Part shown: piece by piece, positions 51,251-64,000 of the stretch
Layout: every line of letters begins with the position of its first letter
How positions within the stretch are numbered: position 1 is the first letter of the stretch
From: Nocardia higoensis
GTDB lineage: Bacteria > Actinomycetota > Actinomycetes > Mycobacteriales > Mycobacteriaceae
DNA length: 64,000 nt
Reading direction: 5' to 3'
Assembly: GCF_015477835.1 (NCBI RefSeq)
Contig: NZ_JADLQN010000001.1
Span: 3,100,001 to 3,164,000 of the forward strand
Program-made: the position numbers and the translations under genes
Notes under the pieces: generated by a model
What the model was told of the DNA's origin: nothing
What the model saw: only the letters and a program-made list of their open reading frames with translations
Databases searched by the model: none

Positions 51251-52371
51251 CCCTGACCGTCGACGATGTCATCGCCTGGCAGCCCGAACAGCTGACCGCC
51301 GCCGCCGAGCACGCGAAGACCATCCACGAGGGCCTGGACCGCATCGTCGGCGCGGCCATGACCGACACCCAGGGGCTGACCGACTCGAAAGCCTGGTCGG
51401 GTGTCGCGGGAGCCGCCGCCACCACTCGCATGGAGACCGAGAAGACCCGGGCCTCCGTCGTCGGCGCCGCGCTCCTCGCGCTGGAGACGGCGTACCGCAC
51501 GCAGGCGGGCATCCTCACCGGCGCCGAGGACGCCGTCGTGCGACTGCGCAACCAATACGTCGACGAAGCGCCGGTCGGCTTCGAGGTGGCCGCCGACGGA
51601 CTGGTCACCGCGGCCACCCGGATCCAGCGCATCCGCGACAACGCGGGCGGCGCCGATGTCACCGGCCTGGTCCTGGCCGAGGAGACCGCGGCCGCCCAGC
51701 GCACCCTGGATCTCCGGCTGGCGCTGAAGGCCGCAGAGGACGCGGCCGCCGCCGCGACCACAGCGGTCGAGGCCGCCAACGCCGCGCTCGAACAGGCCTT
51801 CGGCGTGCTCGGCGATCCGAAACTCGGGGCGCCCACCGACACCGCGCCCGCGGCCACCACGCCCGCCGCGACGCCGGTCGGCGGGGGCCAGCCGAATTAC
51901 GTCATGTCCGGGAGCAGCGGGTCCACTCCGTCGTCGGGCAACTCGGGATATTCGGGGAGTTCGGGATCGTCGGCCGGTCCGGGCTCGAGCGCACCCACCG
52001 GGCCGATGCCGACCGGCGATGTGGCGAAGTGGATCGAGGACGCCAAGAAAATCCTGATCGAGATGGGCTACGCGCCCGAGGACATCGACGAGCGGGCCCT
52101 CGCGCTGATCATCCAGCACGAATCCGGCGGCAATCCCTACGCGGAGAACCGCTGGGACAGCAACTGGCTCGCCGGGCACCCGTCCAAGGGCATCATGCAG
52201 ACCATCGACAGCACGTTCGACGCCTACGCCGCCCCCGGTCACACCGATATCTGGAACCCGGTGGACAACATCGTCGCCGCCACCAGATACGCCATCGACC
52301 GTTACGGTTCGCTGTCCGCCGTGCCCGGCGTCGCCGGGGTGAACTCGGGCGGCACCTACCAGGGCTACTGA
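51247..52371 (+). CDS. Type VII-secreted-like lytic transglycosylase
   Basis: Protein of 374 aa with two parts. Residues 1-195 are helical and resemble ESX/WXG100-type export modules, with WSG in SKAWSGVAGAA near residue 56 and no N-terminal signal peptide. A Ser/Gly/Pro-rich linker (about 198-260) follows. The C-terminus (about 280-374) is an SLT-type transglycosylase domain with catalytic Glu in IIQHESGGNPYA, the motif GIMQTIDSTF and AATRYAIDRYGS. It would cleave peptidoglycan glycan strands outside the membrane. Coupled by ATGA overlap to the small upstream partner. Cell-wall remodelling or resuscitation-type roles are possible but inferred. Confidence 0.82.
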   Translation: MTLTVDDVIAWQPEQLTAAAEHAKTIHEGLDRIVGAAMTDTQGLTDSKAWSGVAGAAATTRMETEKTRASVVGAALLALETAYRTQAGILTGAEDAVVRLRNQYVDEAPVGFEVAADGLVTAATRIQRIRDNAGGADVTGLVLAEETAAAQRTLDLRLALKAAEDAAAAATTAVEAANAALEQAFGVLGDPKLGAPTDTAPAATTPAATPVGGGQPNYVMSGSSGSTPSSGNSGYSGSSGSSAGPGSSAPTGPMPTGDVAKWIEDAKKILIEMGYAPEDIDERALALIIQHESGGNPYAENRWDSNWLAGHPSKGIMQTIDSTFDAYAAPGHTDIWNPVDNIVAATRYAIDRYGSLSAVPGVAGVNSGGTYQGY

Positions 52372-52604
52372 CGAGCACACAAGCCGGACGCCGGGGTACA
52401 CCCCGTCGGACGCACCGGGTGCTCTGTCCCGGATTCATTGCGACAATGGGTAGCGGTGGGGCTACACCGGACCTCTACCTGTGAGTACAGTCGGCTCGAA
52501 ACGAGGGTAGGGCGACCGACCCGTAAAGTCGTCTCACAGCAAGCACCACAAGAAGCAGCACCGTAAGAAACACCGCGGCACAACGTGCAGCGCGAGGAGC
52601 ACCA

Positions 52605-53381
52605 GTGTCACTCGATCAGCCACTCGCCCCGGTTCCCGAACAGGGCATGGGCTTCGATTCGGCGTGGCCCGTCCGGGCTGGCGATGTGGACCCCTACAAC
52701 CGGCTGCGTTTCGACGCGGTCGCGCGGTATCTGCAGGATATCGCCTGGGAGCAGTTGCATCAGACCTTCCTGGCGCGCAGCGATCCCAACTGGATCGTGC
52801 GACGCACCGTCATCGACGTCGTGCGGCCGGTGCTGTGGCCCGACGACGTGCAGTTGCTGCGGTGGTGCTCGAGCATGAGCACGCGCTGGACGAACATGCG
52901 GGTGCGGATCACCAGTGCCAACGGCGGGCTGATCGAGACCGAGGGTTTCTGGATCAACATCAGCGAGTCCACCGGCATGCCCGCCCGGATCAGCGACGAG
53001 GGGCTGGCCTACCTGGCCAGGAGCACCGACGAGCACCGCCTGCGCTGGCGGCCCTATCTCACCGACACCGCGCCCCCGGAATCCGACACCGACCTGCCGT
53101 TCCCGGTGCGGGTGACCGACATCGACCAGTACAACCACGTGAACAACGCCTGCTACTGGCAGGCGGTCGAGCACTTCGTGGCCGAGTACCCCAAGCTCGT
53201 CGCCGGACCGCATCGGGCGATCGTCGAGTACGTCGCGCCGGTCCTGGCGCGTCAACACATCACGGTGCGCAGCCGCTTCGAACCGGAGGATCGCACCACC
53301 GGGCGTCCGGTGCTGCGACTGTGGTTCATGGTGGGCGGGGCGACCACCACGGTCGTGCGCATCATGCCGCTGCCCGGCTGA
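52605..53381 (+). CDS. Acyl-ACP thioesterase-like protein (double hot-dog)
   Basis: Predicted 258-aa acyl-ACP or acyl-CoA thioesterase. Two hot-dog repeats are apparent: the first around DVDPYNRLRFDAVARYLQD near residue 27, the second around DIDQYNHVNNACYWQAVEHF near residue 174. Asn and His in the YNHVNN segment match the catalytic part of FatA-type enzymes. The start is GTG at 52605 with GAGGAGC upstream. It follows the transglycosylase gene after 233 bases and may have its own promoter. The released acyl chain is unknown. Confidence 0.82.
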   Translation: MSLDQPLAPVPEQGMGFDSAWPVRAGDVDPYNRLRFDAVARYLQDIAWEQLHQTFLARSDPNWIVRRTVIDVVRPVLWPDDVQLLRWCSSMSTRWTNMRVRITSANGGLIETEGFWINISESTGMPARISDEGLAYLARSTDEHRLRWRPYLTDTAPPESDTDLPFPVRVTDIDQYNHVNNACYWQAVEHFVAEYPKLVAGPHRAIVEYVAPVLARQHITVRSRFEPEDRTTGRPVLRLWFMVGGATTTVVRIMPLPG

Positions 53382-53786
53382 CCCGCGCCCGCGCTCACGA
53401 CCGCCCGCCGCATGCCGGTGATCGCGTGCGCGTCGTCGCCGTCGACCTCCCGCCGTGAGCCCGGTTCCGGCCGTCGAGCAGTTCCGGCCGCAGGTGCACA
53501 GGTGGGTCGCGGGCCGAGTTGCGGACCGCGGGGGCGACTCCGGCGGGCGACGCTGTCCTGCGGTCGCAGTTCCGGTTCGCAGTGCCGTTCCCACCGGCGG
53601 GTGACCCCACACCGGACACGCGAGGGCCGACCGAGACGACGCGACGGACGCCCCGTCACGGTGACGCCCGCCGAATGTCGCATATCGGTCCCTGCCGCGC
53701 ACGGCCGCTCGACTTCAGCCGCGCACGGCCGCTCGACTTCAGCCGCGCACGGCCGCTCGAACTCAGCCGCGCACGGCCGTGGAACC
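53382..53786. other. Intergenic region between thioesterase-like gene and fprB
   Basis: These 405 bases between convergent genes hold no supported gene. The right-hand quarter is a 24-base tandem repeat array reaching into the fprB stop region. The remainder is GC-rich sequence in which I see no structure. Confidence 0.5.
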
Positions 53787-53790
53787 TCAG
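53695..53790 (-). repeat. Four 24-base tandem repeats at the fprB 3' end
   Basis: Units begin at 53695, 53719, 53743 and 53767; the first two are identical and the others diverge by a few bases. The shared plus-strand core is CCGCGCACGGCCGCTCGA. The last unit overlaps the fprB stop codon (53787-53789), and on the minus strand each unit repeats the GCGCGGCTGA that ends the gene. The array therefore looks like an expansion of the fprB C-terminal coding end. Confidence 0.88.
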
Positions 53791-55454
53791 CCGCGCGCGG
53801 CCTTGAGCAGATCCTCGCGCGAGGTGAACTTGACCCGCGGGCGCCCCGCGCCCCGGCCCGCGCTCTTCTCCGCGGTGTCGATGTTCTTCCAGCCCTGCCG
53901 GTCCACCAGCTCGGCCTGACGTTCGGCGACCAGCGCCTGCAGCGCCGCCCGGTCCGCGCTGGGGGCGGGCAGCGCGCCCGCGACGAAGTCGGCGATCAAC
54001 TGCTCGACGGTTTCCTGCGAGTCGACCCGGTTCGAGCCGATCACGCCGCGCGGACCGCGCTTGATCCAGCCACTGACATACACGCCGGGCAGCACCTGGC
54101 CGTCGGCGATCACCCTGCCCTTCTGGTTGGGCACCACGGCGCGGCTCTCGTCGAAGGGCAGGTCCGCCACCGGTTCGCCCCGGTAGCCGATGGACCGGAG
54201 CACCAGTGAGGCATCCAGCCGGTCGGTCTCGCCGGTCGGCTGGGCCACCAGCTGGCCGTCCAGCTCGACGAGTTCGTTGCGGCCGACCTCGATGCCCTCG
54301 ACCTTGTCCTCGCCCAGGACCGCGGTCGGGGAAGCGAGGTAGCGGAAGACGATGCGCTTGTTGTCCGGGTTCGGCGTGGCCGCCGCGTACTCCTGCGCCA
54401 GGGTGTATTTCAGCTGCAACGACGGTTCCACCTCGGGATCGTCGAGCAGCGCCCGGCTGGCGTGATCGAGCTCGAGTTCGGCATCGTCGATGACGACGTC
54501 GACGCCCTTCAGATGGGTCAGCGCCATGAACTCGGGGCTGGTGTACGCGGCCTGCAGGGGGCCGCGACGGCCGAGCACGACCACTTCGCGGATATTGGAC
54601 TCGCGCAGGGCGGCCAGCGCGTGGTCGGCGATGTCGGTCTTGGCCAGTTCGTCGGGATCGACGGTGAGCACCCGGGCCACGTCGAGGGCGACATTGCCGT
54701 TGCCGACGATGACCGCGCGCTCACCCGACAGGTCGAAGCCGCGCTCGGCGAAATCGGGATGGCCGTTGTACCACGCCACGAACTCGGTCGCGGAGTGGCT
54801 GCCGGGCAGATCCTCGCCGGGGACGTTCATCCGGCGATCGGCCGCGGCGCCGACCGCGTAGATCACCGCGTGGTGGTGGGCCAGCAGTTCCTCGTGGCTG
54901 AGATGCGTGCCGATCTCGACGTTGAGGTAGTACTGCAGCGTCTCGCGACGGAAGGCCGACTCGAACATGGCCGAGATGGTCTTGGTGCCGGGGTGGTCGG
55001 GCGCCACGCCCGCGCGGACCAGGCCCCACGGGGTGGGCAGGCGGTCGAACATCTCGACCTCGACGTCGCAGCGCCGCAGCAGTTCCTCGGCCGCGTAGCA
55101 GGCGGCCGGGCCCGCGCCGACGATCGCGACGCGCAGGGTGCCGAGTTCCTTCGGCGGACGCGCCGGCGCCACGATCGGATCGAAGTTCGGTTCCAGCGGG
55201 TGGCGCTGGAAATAGGCCGCGTTGACGTCCTTGAACCGGGCGAGCGATGCGCTCAGGTCGTCCTCGGAGAAGATGGCCTCCACGGGGCAGGCATCCACAC
55301 ACGCACCGCAGTCGATGCAGGTGTCCGGGTCGATGTAGAGCATCTCGGTGGTCGCGAAATTGGGATCGTCCGGGTTGGGACGAATGCAATCGACCGGGCA
55401 CTCGGAGACGCAGCTGGCGTCATTGCAACAACGCTGCGTGATTACGTAGGCCAT
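53787..55454 (-). CDS. fprB: Ferredoxin/ferredoxin-NADP reductase fusion FprB
   Basis: Electron-transfer protein of 555 aa. Residues 1-60 are a seven-iron-type ferredoxin with CCNDASCVSECPVDC and CIDCGACVDACPVEAI. Residues about 105-555 are an adrenodoxin-reductase-like NADPH:ferredoxin reductase with FAD motif VAIVGAGPAACYAAEELL and NADPH motif AVIVGNGNVALDVARVL, plus GVYVSGWIKRGPRGVIGSN near the C-terminus. This fusion and length match mycobacterial FprB. It would supply electrons to cytochromes P450 or other oxygenases. It is divergent from sixA, with a 249-base intergenic region that presumably holds both promoters. The 3' end carries a tandem repeat array. Confidence 0.93.
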   Translation of the reverse strand: MAYVITQRCCNDASCVSECPVDCIRPNPDDPNFATTEMLYIDPDTCIDCGACVDACPVEAIFSEDDLSASLARFKDVNAAYFQRHPLEPNFDPIVAPARPPKELGTLRVAIVGAGPAACYAAEELLRRCDVEVEMFDRLPTPWGLVRAGVAPDHPGTKTISAMFESAFRRETLQYYLNVEIGTHLSHEELLAHHHAVIYAVGAAADRRMNVPGEDLPGSHSATEFVAWYNGHPDFAERGFDLSGERAVIVGNGNVALDVARVLTVDPDELAKTDIADHALAALRESNIREVVVLGRRGPLQAAYTSPEFMALTHLKGVDVVIDDAELELDHASRALLDDPEVEPSLQLKYTLAQEYAAATPNPDNKRIVFRYLASPTAVLGEDKVEGIEVGRNELVELDGQLVAQPTGETDRLDASLVLRSIGYRGEPVADLPFDESRAVVPNQKGRVIADGQVLPGVYVSGWIKRGPRGVIGSNRVDSQETVEQLIADFVAGALPAPSADRAALQALVAERQAELVDRQGWKNIDTAEKSAGRGAGRPRVKFTSREDLLKAARG

Positions 55455-55703
55455 AGTGTGCAGATCCTCGAAACGTACGTGGGGCTGTGCGCCACCCGCG
55501 GGTCGGAGGTGGACAGCGGGACCACATGGAACGCACAGCGAAATGTGACCCCGCTTTCAGTGTGCCTCGAGAGTGGTGAGCACCTCTCCTCGGAACCCCT
55601 CCTGAGTACCACAATCGCGCCCGCGGCGCGGCCGACTGCCACACTCCGGCCCCTGACAACCCCACTCCGTCACCTGACAACAGTGACGAATTACCGTGGC
55701 GAC

Positions 55704-56195
55704 ATGGTGTGGACTCTGATCCTCATGCGGCACGGCAAGTCCGGCTATCCCGCGGGCGTCGACGACCACGAGCGTCCGCTCGCCCCGCGCGGACGGCGCG
55801 AAGCCGCGCTCGCGGGCGACTGGCTGCGCGACACCCAGCCCGCCGTGGACGCGGTGCGCTGCTCCACGGCCACCCGAACCCGCCAGACGCTCGACGCCAC
55901 CGGCATCACCGCACCCGTCGTCTACGAGCGGGGCATCTACGATGCCTCCCCGCGCACACTGATCGAGCTGATCCAGCTTTCCGACGACGACGTCTCGACG
56001 CTGATGTTCATCGGCCACGCGCCGGGGATGCCCTGGACCGCGTGGGAGCTCGCGGGCAACCGCGACAGCGACGCCGCCATGGAACTGAGCCGCAAGTTCC
56101 CCACCTCGGCGCTGGCGGTGCTCACCTTCGACCGGCCGTGGGCCCAGATCGGGGAGGGCGTCGGCGAACTGGTCACCTTCCACGTGCCGCGCTGA
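55704..56195 (+). CDS. sixA: Phosphohistidine phosphatase SixA-like
   Basis: Histidine-phosphatase superfamily protein of 163 aa. The catalytic RHG motif is in LILMRHGKSGYP near residue 9 and the second His in MFIGHAPGMPW near residue 105. RPLAPRGRREA and CSTATRTRQT match SixA, which removes phosphate from phosphohistidine in signalling or phosphotransfer proteins. Start at ATG 55704. Divergent from fprB. The natural substrate is unknown. Confidence 0.85.
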   Translation: MVWTLILMRHGKSGYPAGVDDHERPLAPRGRREAALAGDWLRDTQPAVDAVRCSTATRTRQTLDATGITAPVVYERGIYDASPRTLIELIQLSDDDVSTLMFIGHAPGMPWTAWELAGNRDSDAAMELSRKFPTSALAVLTFDRPWAQIGEGVGELVTFHVPR

Positions 56196-56358
56196 GCCCG
56201 CGCCCTCGACCCACCCGAACGCCGTGAGTACTCTCGGGCGAAGCGGCAGTTGCCCGAGGTATCGACGGTCATCCGGTCGCCACGGGCGATCGCCGCGTTC
56301 CACCCGTGTACACGCTGTGCATCGCGCAGGCGCCGCGCAGCCGAAAGGAGAGCCGGCC

Positions 56359-56655
56359 ATGTCCGTTCAGGCGAAGGAAACCACGGTCACCCGGAACGGG
56401 GACAAGAGCCGCTACGAGATCTTCTACGGCGGCGAGCTCGCCGGTTTCGCCGAATACGAGGAGAACGGCGATCGGGCCGATTTCTTCCACACCGAGATCG
56501 ACGACGCCTTCGGCGGTAAGGGTCTGGGCGGCGCGCTGGCGAAGGGCGCGCTCGACGACGCGATCGCCCGTGGCAAGCGCATCGTCGCGACCTGTTCGTT
56601 CATCAGGGGCTACGTCGACAAGCACCCCGAGTACGCCCCGAACCTGGTGGGTTAG
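56359..56655 (+). CDS. Small GNAT-family N-acetyltransferase (YjdJ type)
   Basis: Protein of 98 aa of the minimal GCN5-related acetyltransferase group. FHTEIDDAFGGKGLGGALAK forms the acetyl-CoA-binding loop, and IVATCSFIRGYVDKHPEY is the conserved C-terminal block. AAAGGAG precedes the ATG. It is 17 bases upstream of the pirin gene and probably co-transcribed with it. Acceptor unknown. Confidence 0.85.
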   Translation: MSVQAKETTVTRNGDKSRYEIFYGGELAGFAEYEENGDRADFFHTEIDDAFGGKGLGGALAKGALDDAIARGKRIVATCSFIRGYVDKHPEYAPNLVG

Positions 56656-56672
56656 GAGCGGGGCGAACAGCG

Positions 56673-57665
56673 ATGAGCGATCTGGATTCGCGTCCCGCCG
56701 AGGCGCTGTGCACCCCGGCTCCCGGGCCCGGCCCGGTGACGGAGTTCTTTACCGCGCGGGAGGTGCCACTCGGGGGCGTTCGCGGTGTCTACGTGGAACG
56801 TGTTCTGCCGCAGCGGGATCTCCCCACCGTCGGCGCCTGGTGCTTTCTCGATCATTTCGGCGCGCCGACGGTCACCCGGACCGACGCGCCCTCGAACATC
56901 GAACCGCATCCGCACATCGGGCTGCAGACGGTCACCTGGCCGTTCGTCGGCCGCATCCGGCACAGGGACTCGGTCGGCTCCGATGTGGAGATCGAGCCGG
57001 GCCAGCTGAACCTGATGACCTCCGGACGCGGCATCGCGCACTCGGAGTACTACGCCACCGACGCGCCCGCGAGCGAGGGTCTGCAACTGTGGATCGCGCT
57101 GCCCGGCCACAGCGCCGGGGTCGCACCGCATTTCGAGCAACACCGCGACCTGCCCGTCCACGAGGCGCCGGGACTGCGGGCGATCGTGCTCACCGGAACG
57201 CTGGCGGGCCATACCTCCCCCGCGACGACCTACACCCCGATCGTGGGCGCCGACATCCGCATCGCGCCGGGCGCGGATGTCGCGCTGCCGATCGATCCGA
57301 GCTTCGAGCACGCGGTACTGGCCGTGGCAGGCGAGGTTACGGTGGCGGCGACGTCGGTACGGCCCGGACCGCTGCTGTACCTGGGCAGTGACCGCTCCGA
57401 ACTGCGGCTGAGCAGTGCCACCGGCGCGCATCTGGTCCTGATCGGCGGGGAGCCCTTCGGTGAGGAGCTGGTGATGTGGTGGAACTTCGTCGGCCGCACC
57501 CACGAGGAGATCGTGGCGGCGCGCACCGCATGGGAGAACCGCGATACCACGTGGTTCTCCGACATCGCGGGACACACTCCGCAGCAGCGCATTCCGGCGC
57601 CGCCGATGCCTCCGGTGACTCTGCGACCGCGTATACGCCGCATCGGCGACGCCGCGCGGGACTGA
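56673..57665 (+). CDS. Pirin family protein
   Basis: Bicupin protein of 330 aa. The metal-site His pair is in IEPHPHIGLQTVTW near residue 77, and the later His/Glu ligand region is GRGIAHSEYY near residue 120. The pirin N-terminal cupin and pirin_C domain follow in order (HTSPATTYTPIVGADI; LVLIGGEPFGEELVMWWNF). Some bacterial pirins are quercetin dioxygenases, others act as redox-responsive regulators; the role here cannot be told. Likely in an operon with the upstream GNAT gene. Confidence 0.9.
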   Translation: MSDLDSRPAEALCTPAPGPGPVTEFFTAREVPLGGVRGVYVERVLPQRDLPTVGAWCFLDHFGAPTVTRTDAPSNIEPHPHIGLQTVTWPFVGRIRHRDSVGSDVEIEPGQLNLMTSGRGIAHSEYYATDAPASEGLQLWIALPGHSAGVAPHFEQHRDLPVHEAPGLRAIVLTGTLAGHTSPATTYTPIVGADIRIAPGADVALPIDPSFEHAVLAVAGEVTVAATSVRPGPLLYLGSDRSELRLSSATGAHLVLIGGEPFGEELVMWWNFVGRTHEEIVAARTAWENRDTTWFSDIAGHTPQQRIPAPPMPPVTLRPRIRRIGDAARD

Positions 57666-57767
57666 CCCGGCGCCGTTCGCTTCCCGAGCCCGAGCTCACC
57701 CGGTACCTTGACCGACAATCCCGACAATACGGAAACCGGTATGCCCGGCAGCTCGACAGGAAGACAC

Positions 57768-58421
57768 ATGCGAAGCAGCGCGATGACCATGACAGTGACG
57801 ACGGCGCTGGCCGCGGCAGCCATCGGCCTCACCTCGGCGGGCGCGCACGCCGAACCCGCACCGGACCGGCCCGCCCAGAGCACCCCGGCGCAGACTCCCG
57901 ACCTGCGGGGCAGCGCCGGTGGCGTGGACTACCGGATGTCGGTGACCGAGGGCCACCGTGCCACCGTCACCGAAATCAGCGGCGGCCGTTTCGAACTCGT
58001 CCACGACGATCGGATCGTCACCGTCACCGACACCGACGGCCACGTGCTGGCCGCCCTGCCGATGACCTTGCACATCCAGGACCACGACGTCGCTCTCCTC
58101 CCGACCATCGACGAGGCGGGCACCCGGCTCACCCTCGCCCCGGCCGACCCGGCGCCGAACCCGTTGCGCGACATCAGCTCCTACGACCGATTCCACGAGG
58201 TGACCCAGCGCGCGATGCCCGAGATCACCGCCGCGGCGGGCATCGGCGCGGCTATCGGCGCTCTGCTGGGCTTCCCGCTCGGGTTGTTCGTCTTCGACAT
58301 CGTCACGGTGCCGCTGGGCGCGGTGATCGGCGGTGTGGCGGGCGCCTTCGTCGGGCTCTACAACAGCGGCGGGCAACCCGCCGTGGACGCGGCGGTCGCG
58401 TATCTGACCGGCCAACCCTGA
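57768..58421 (+). CDS. Secreted protein of unknown function
   Basis: Predicted exported protein of 217 aa. The ATG at 57768 is chosen for AGGAAG just upstream, although the frame extends to a TTG at 57708. The signal peptide is MRSSAMTMTVTTALAAAAIG with cleavage probably after AHA. The mature part has a beta-rich domain (GGVDYRMSVTEGHRATVTEI) and a C-terminal Gly/Ala-rich hydrophobic stretch (AAAGIGAAIGALLGFPLG, GAVIGGVAGAFVGLY) that could insert into a membrane. I do not recognise the family; similar short exported proteins occur in Nocardia and relatives. It stands alone between pirin and a small peptide gene. Confidence 0.72.
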   Translation: MRSSAMTMTVTTALAAAAIGLTSAGAHAEPAPDRPAQSTPAQTPDLRGSAGGVDYRMSVTEGHRATVTEISGGRFELVHDDRIVTVTDTDGHVLAALPMTLHIQDHDVALLPTIDEAGTRLTLAPADPAPNPLRDISSYDRFHEVTQRAMPEITAAAGIGAAIGALLGFPLGLFVFDIVTVPLGAVIGGVAGAFVGLYNSGGQPAVDAAVAYLTGQP

Positions 58422-58474
58422 GACCCGCCACCACGACGCACTCCAGCACGGCCGTACCAATCCGAAACAAACTC

Positions 58475-58500
58475 TAGTCACACTCACGGAAATGTGACTA
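58475..58500. promoter_or_regulatory. Perfect inverted repeat TAGTCACA / TGTGACTA
   Basis: Arms at 58475-58482 and 58493-58500 are exact complements around a ten-base centre. It lies 53 bases after the secreted-protein stop and 100 bases before the small peptide start. It could be an operator for the peptide gene or a terminator hairpin. No known regulator was assigned. Confidence 0.5.
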
Positions 58501-58600
58501 AGCTGCTGTTCCGATTGCGTCAACGCATCAGACCGGGCTTCCGGACACTCCACAGGCACTCGGATCGTCGCGATCCGCCTTAAGCAAGAGGACACGCAGC

Positions 58601-58741
58601 ATGCTCAACTTCATCGCCCTCATCGACTCCGCCACCGCCAACTCGGTCGACAGCAACGTGCTGGTCAACAACTTCCTCAGCGCCTTCATCACCGGTTCGG
58701 CCGGCTCGCAGAGCAACAACGGCGGCGTCGCCGTCGGCTGA
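58601..58741 (+). CDS. Small peptide of 46 residues, unknown
   Basis: An ATG frame of 46 codons preceded by AAGAGGA at about nine bases. The peptide opens MLNFIALIDSATANSV, has a hydrophobic middle (VLVNNFLSAFITG) and a Ser/Asn/Gly-rich tail ending GGVAVG, with no Cys. A strong hairpin follows 22 bases later, so the peptide may be made from a short monocistronic message. It is not near any modification enzyme. It could be a short secreted or membrane-active peptide, but nothing here proves function. Real coding status is moderately likely from the ribosome binding site and terminator context. Confidence 0.55.
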   Translation: MLNFIALIDSATANSVDSNVLVNNFLSAFITGSAGSQSNNGGVAVG

Positions 58742-58763
58742 TCACACCGCAGGCGAGAAACGC

Positions 58764-58803
58764 ACTTCGGCCCCCGCTCCGGATTCGGAGCGGGGGCCGA
58801 AGT
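58764..58803. terminator. 18-bp perfect hairpin, bidirectional terminator
   Basis: ACTTCGGCCCCCGCTCCG pairs perfectly with CGGAGCGGGGGCCGAAGT around a GATT loop. It lies between the convergent small peptide gene and rpoC (rpoC stop at 58821) and probably ends both transcripts. Only short T runs follow, as is usual in high-GC genomes. Confidence 0.85.
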
Positions 58804-58820
58804 CTTCATGCCCTAGCGGC

Positions 58821-62774
<3,954 letters not shown>

Positions 62775-62905
62775 GTAACTTCCTTTCCCCTGTGCGGGTC
62801 GAATTCGAGCAAGAGTTCACTAGTGAGGTCCGGCCGGGTTCCCCGGCCGAACTCGTATCGAGCGCGGGCGGGCGGACGCGCGATGTCGGCGTCCGCCCCG
62901 TCCGC

Positions 62906-64000
<1,095 letters not shown>

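Noticed and set aside
52500..52604. Lys/His-rich frame resembling a tiny ribosomal protein upstream of the thioesterase-like gene
   Set aside because: The frame has a stop shortly upstream, no start codon and no ribosome binding site, and runs into the thioesterase start in another frame.
57708..57767. TTG start giving a longer secreted protein
   Set aside because: The added residues precede the signal peptide and would disrupt it; the ATG at 57768 has a good ribosome binding site.

Overview
The window is high-GC DNA typical of a mycolic-acid actinobacterium, most likely Nocardia or a close relative. This is inferred from the gene content: rpoB-rpoC and rpsL-rpsG-fusA-tuf in mycobacterial-type order, mycofactocin genes mftF and mftG, FprB, a type VII secretion-type gene pair, DUF3558-like lipoproteins and a KstR-type operator. 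Genus was not tested by any search. No rRNA, tRNA, CRISPR array, insertion sequence or phage gene was recognised.

Region 1 (about 1-33400, minus strand) is a giant non-ribosomal peptide synthetase (NRPS) locus. A regulator with a GAF domain and a SARP-like C-terminus (32014-33375) lies upstream of NRPS A (6250 aa, 12768-31520). NRPS A overlaps NRPS B (at least 4256 aa, running off the left edge) by one base. Together they carry nine complete condensation-adenylation-thiolation modules and the start of a tenth. The assembly begins with an EntF-like starter condensation domain and a serine-type A domain. Readable A-domain pockets give Ser-X-Ser-Thr-X-Ser-X-(Ser-like)-X. Module 6 is split between the proteins, with C on A and A-T on B. 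Related pieces of the N-terminal part of an A domain sit at both facing ends. No epimerisation, thioesterase or MbtH gene is in view.

Region 2 (33500-43800) resembles the tuf-to-S10 interval of mycobacteria as I remember it: mftG, mftF, a TetR regulator, a KshB-like reductase behind a perfect KstR-type operator, an AlkD-like protein, a glutamate-racemase-like protein, a ferredoxin reductase, an SPW membrane protein, a second TetR regulator and an alpha/beta hydrolase. The mycofactocin core genes mftA-E are not here.

Region 3 (43800-64000) is housekeeping: tuf, fusA, rpsG and rpsL; two lipoproteins; a quinone oxidoreductase; a type VII secretion-type pair whose second member carries a lytic transglycosylase domain; an acyl-ACP thioesterase-like protein; FprB; SixA; a small GNAT; a pirin; a secreted protein; a 46-residue peptide followed by a strong hairpin; then rpoC and the 3' part of rpoB.

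In-frame 15- and 24-base tandem repeats recur in the NRPS linkers, and a 24-base repeat also extends beyond the fprB stop codon.
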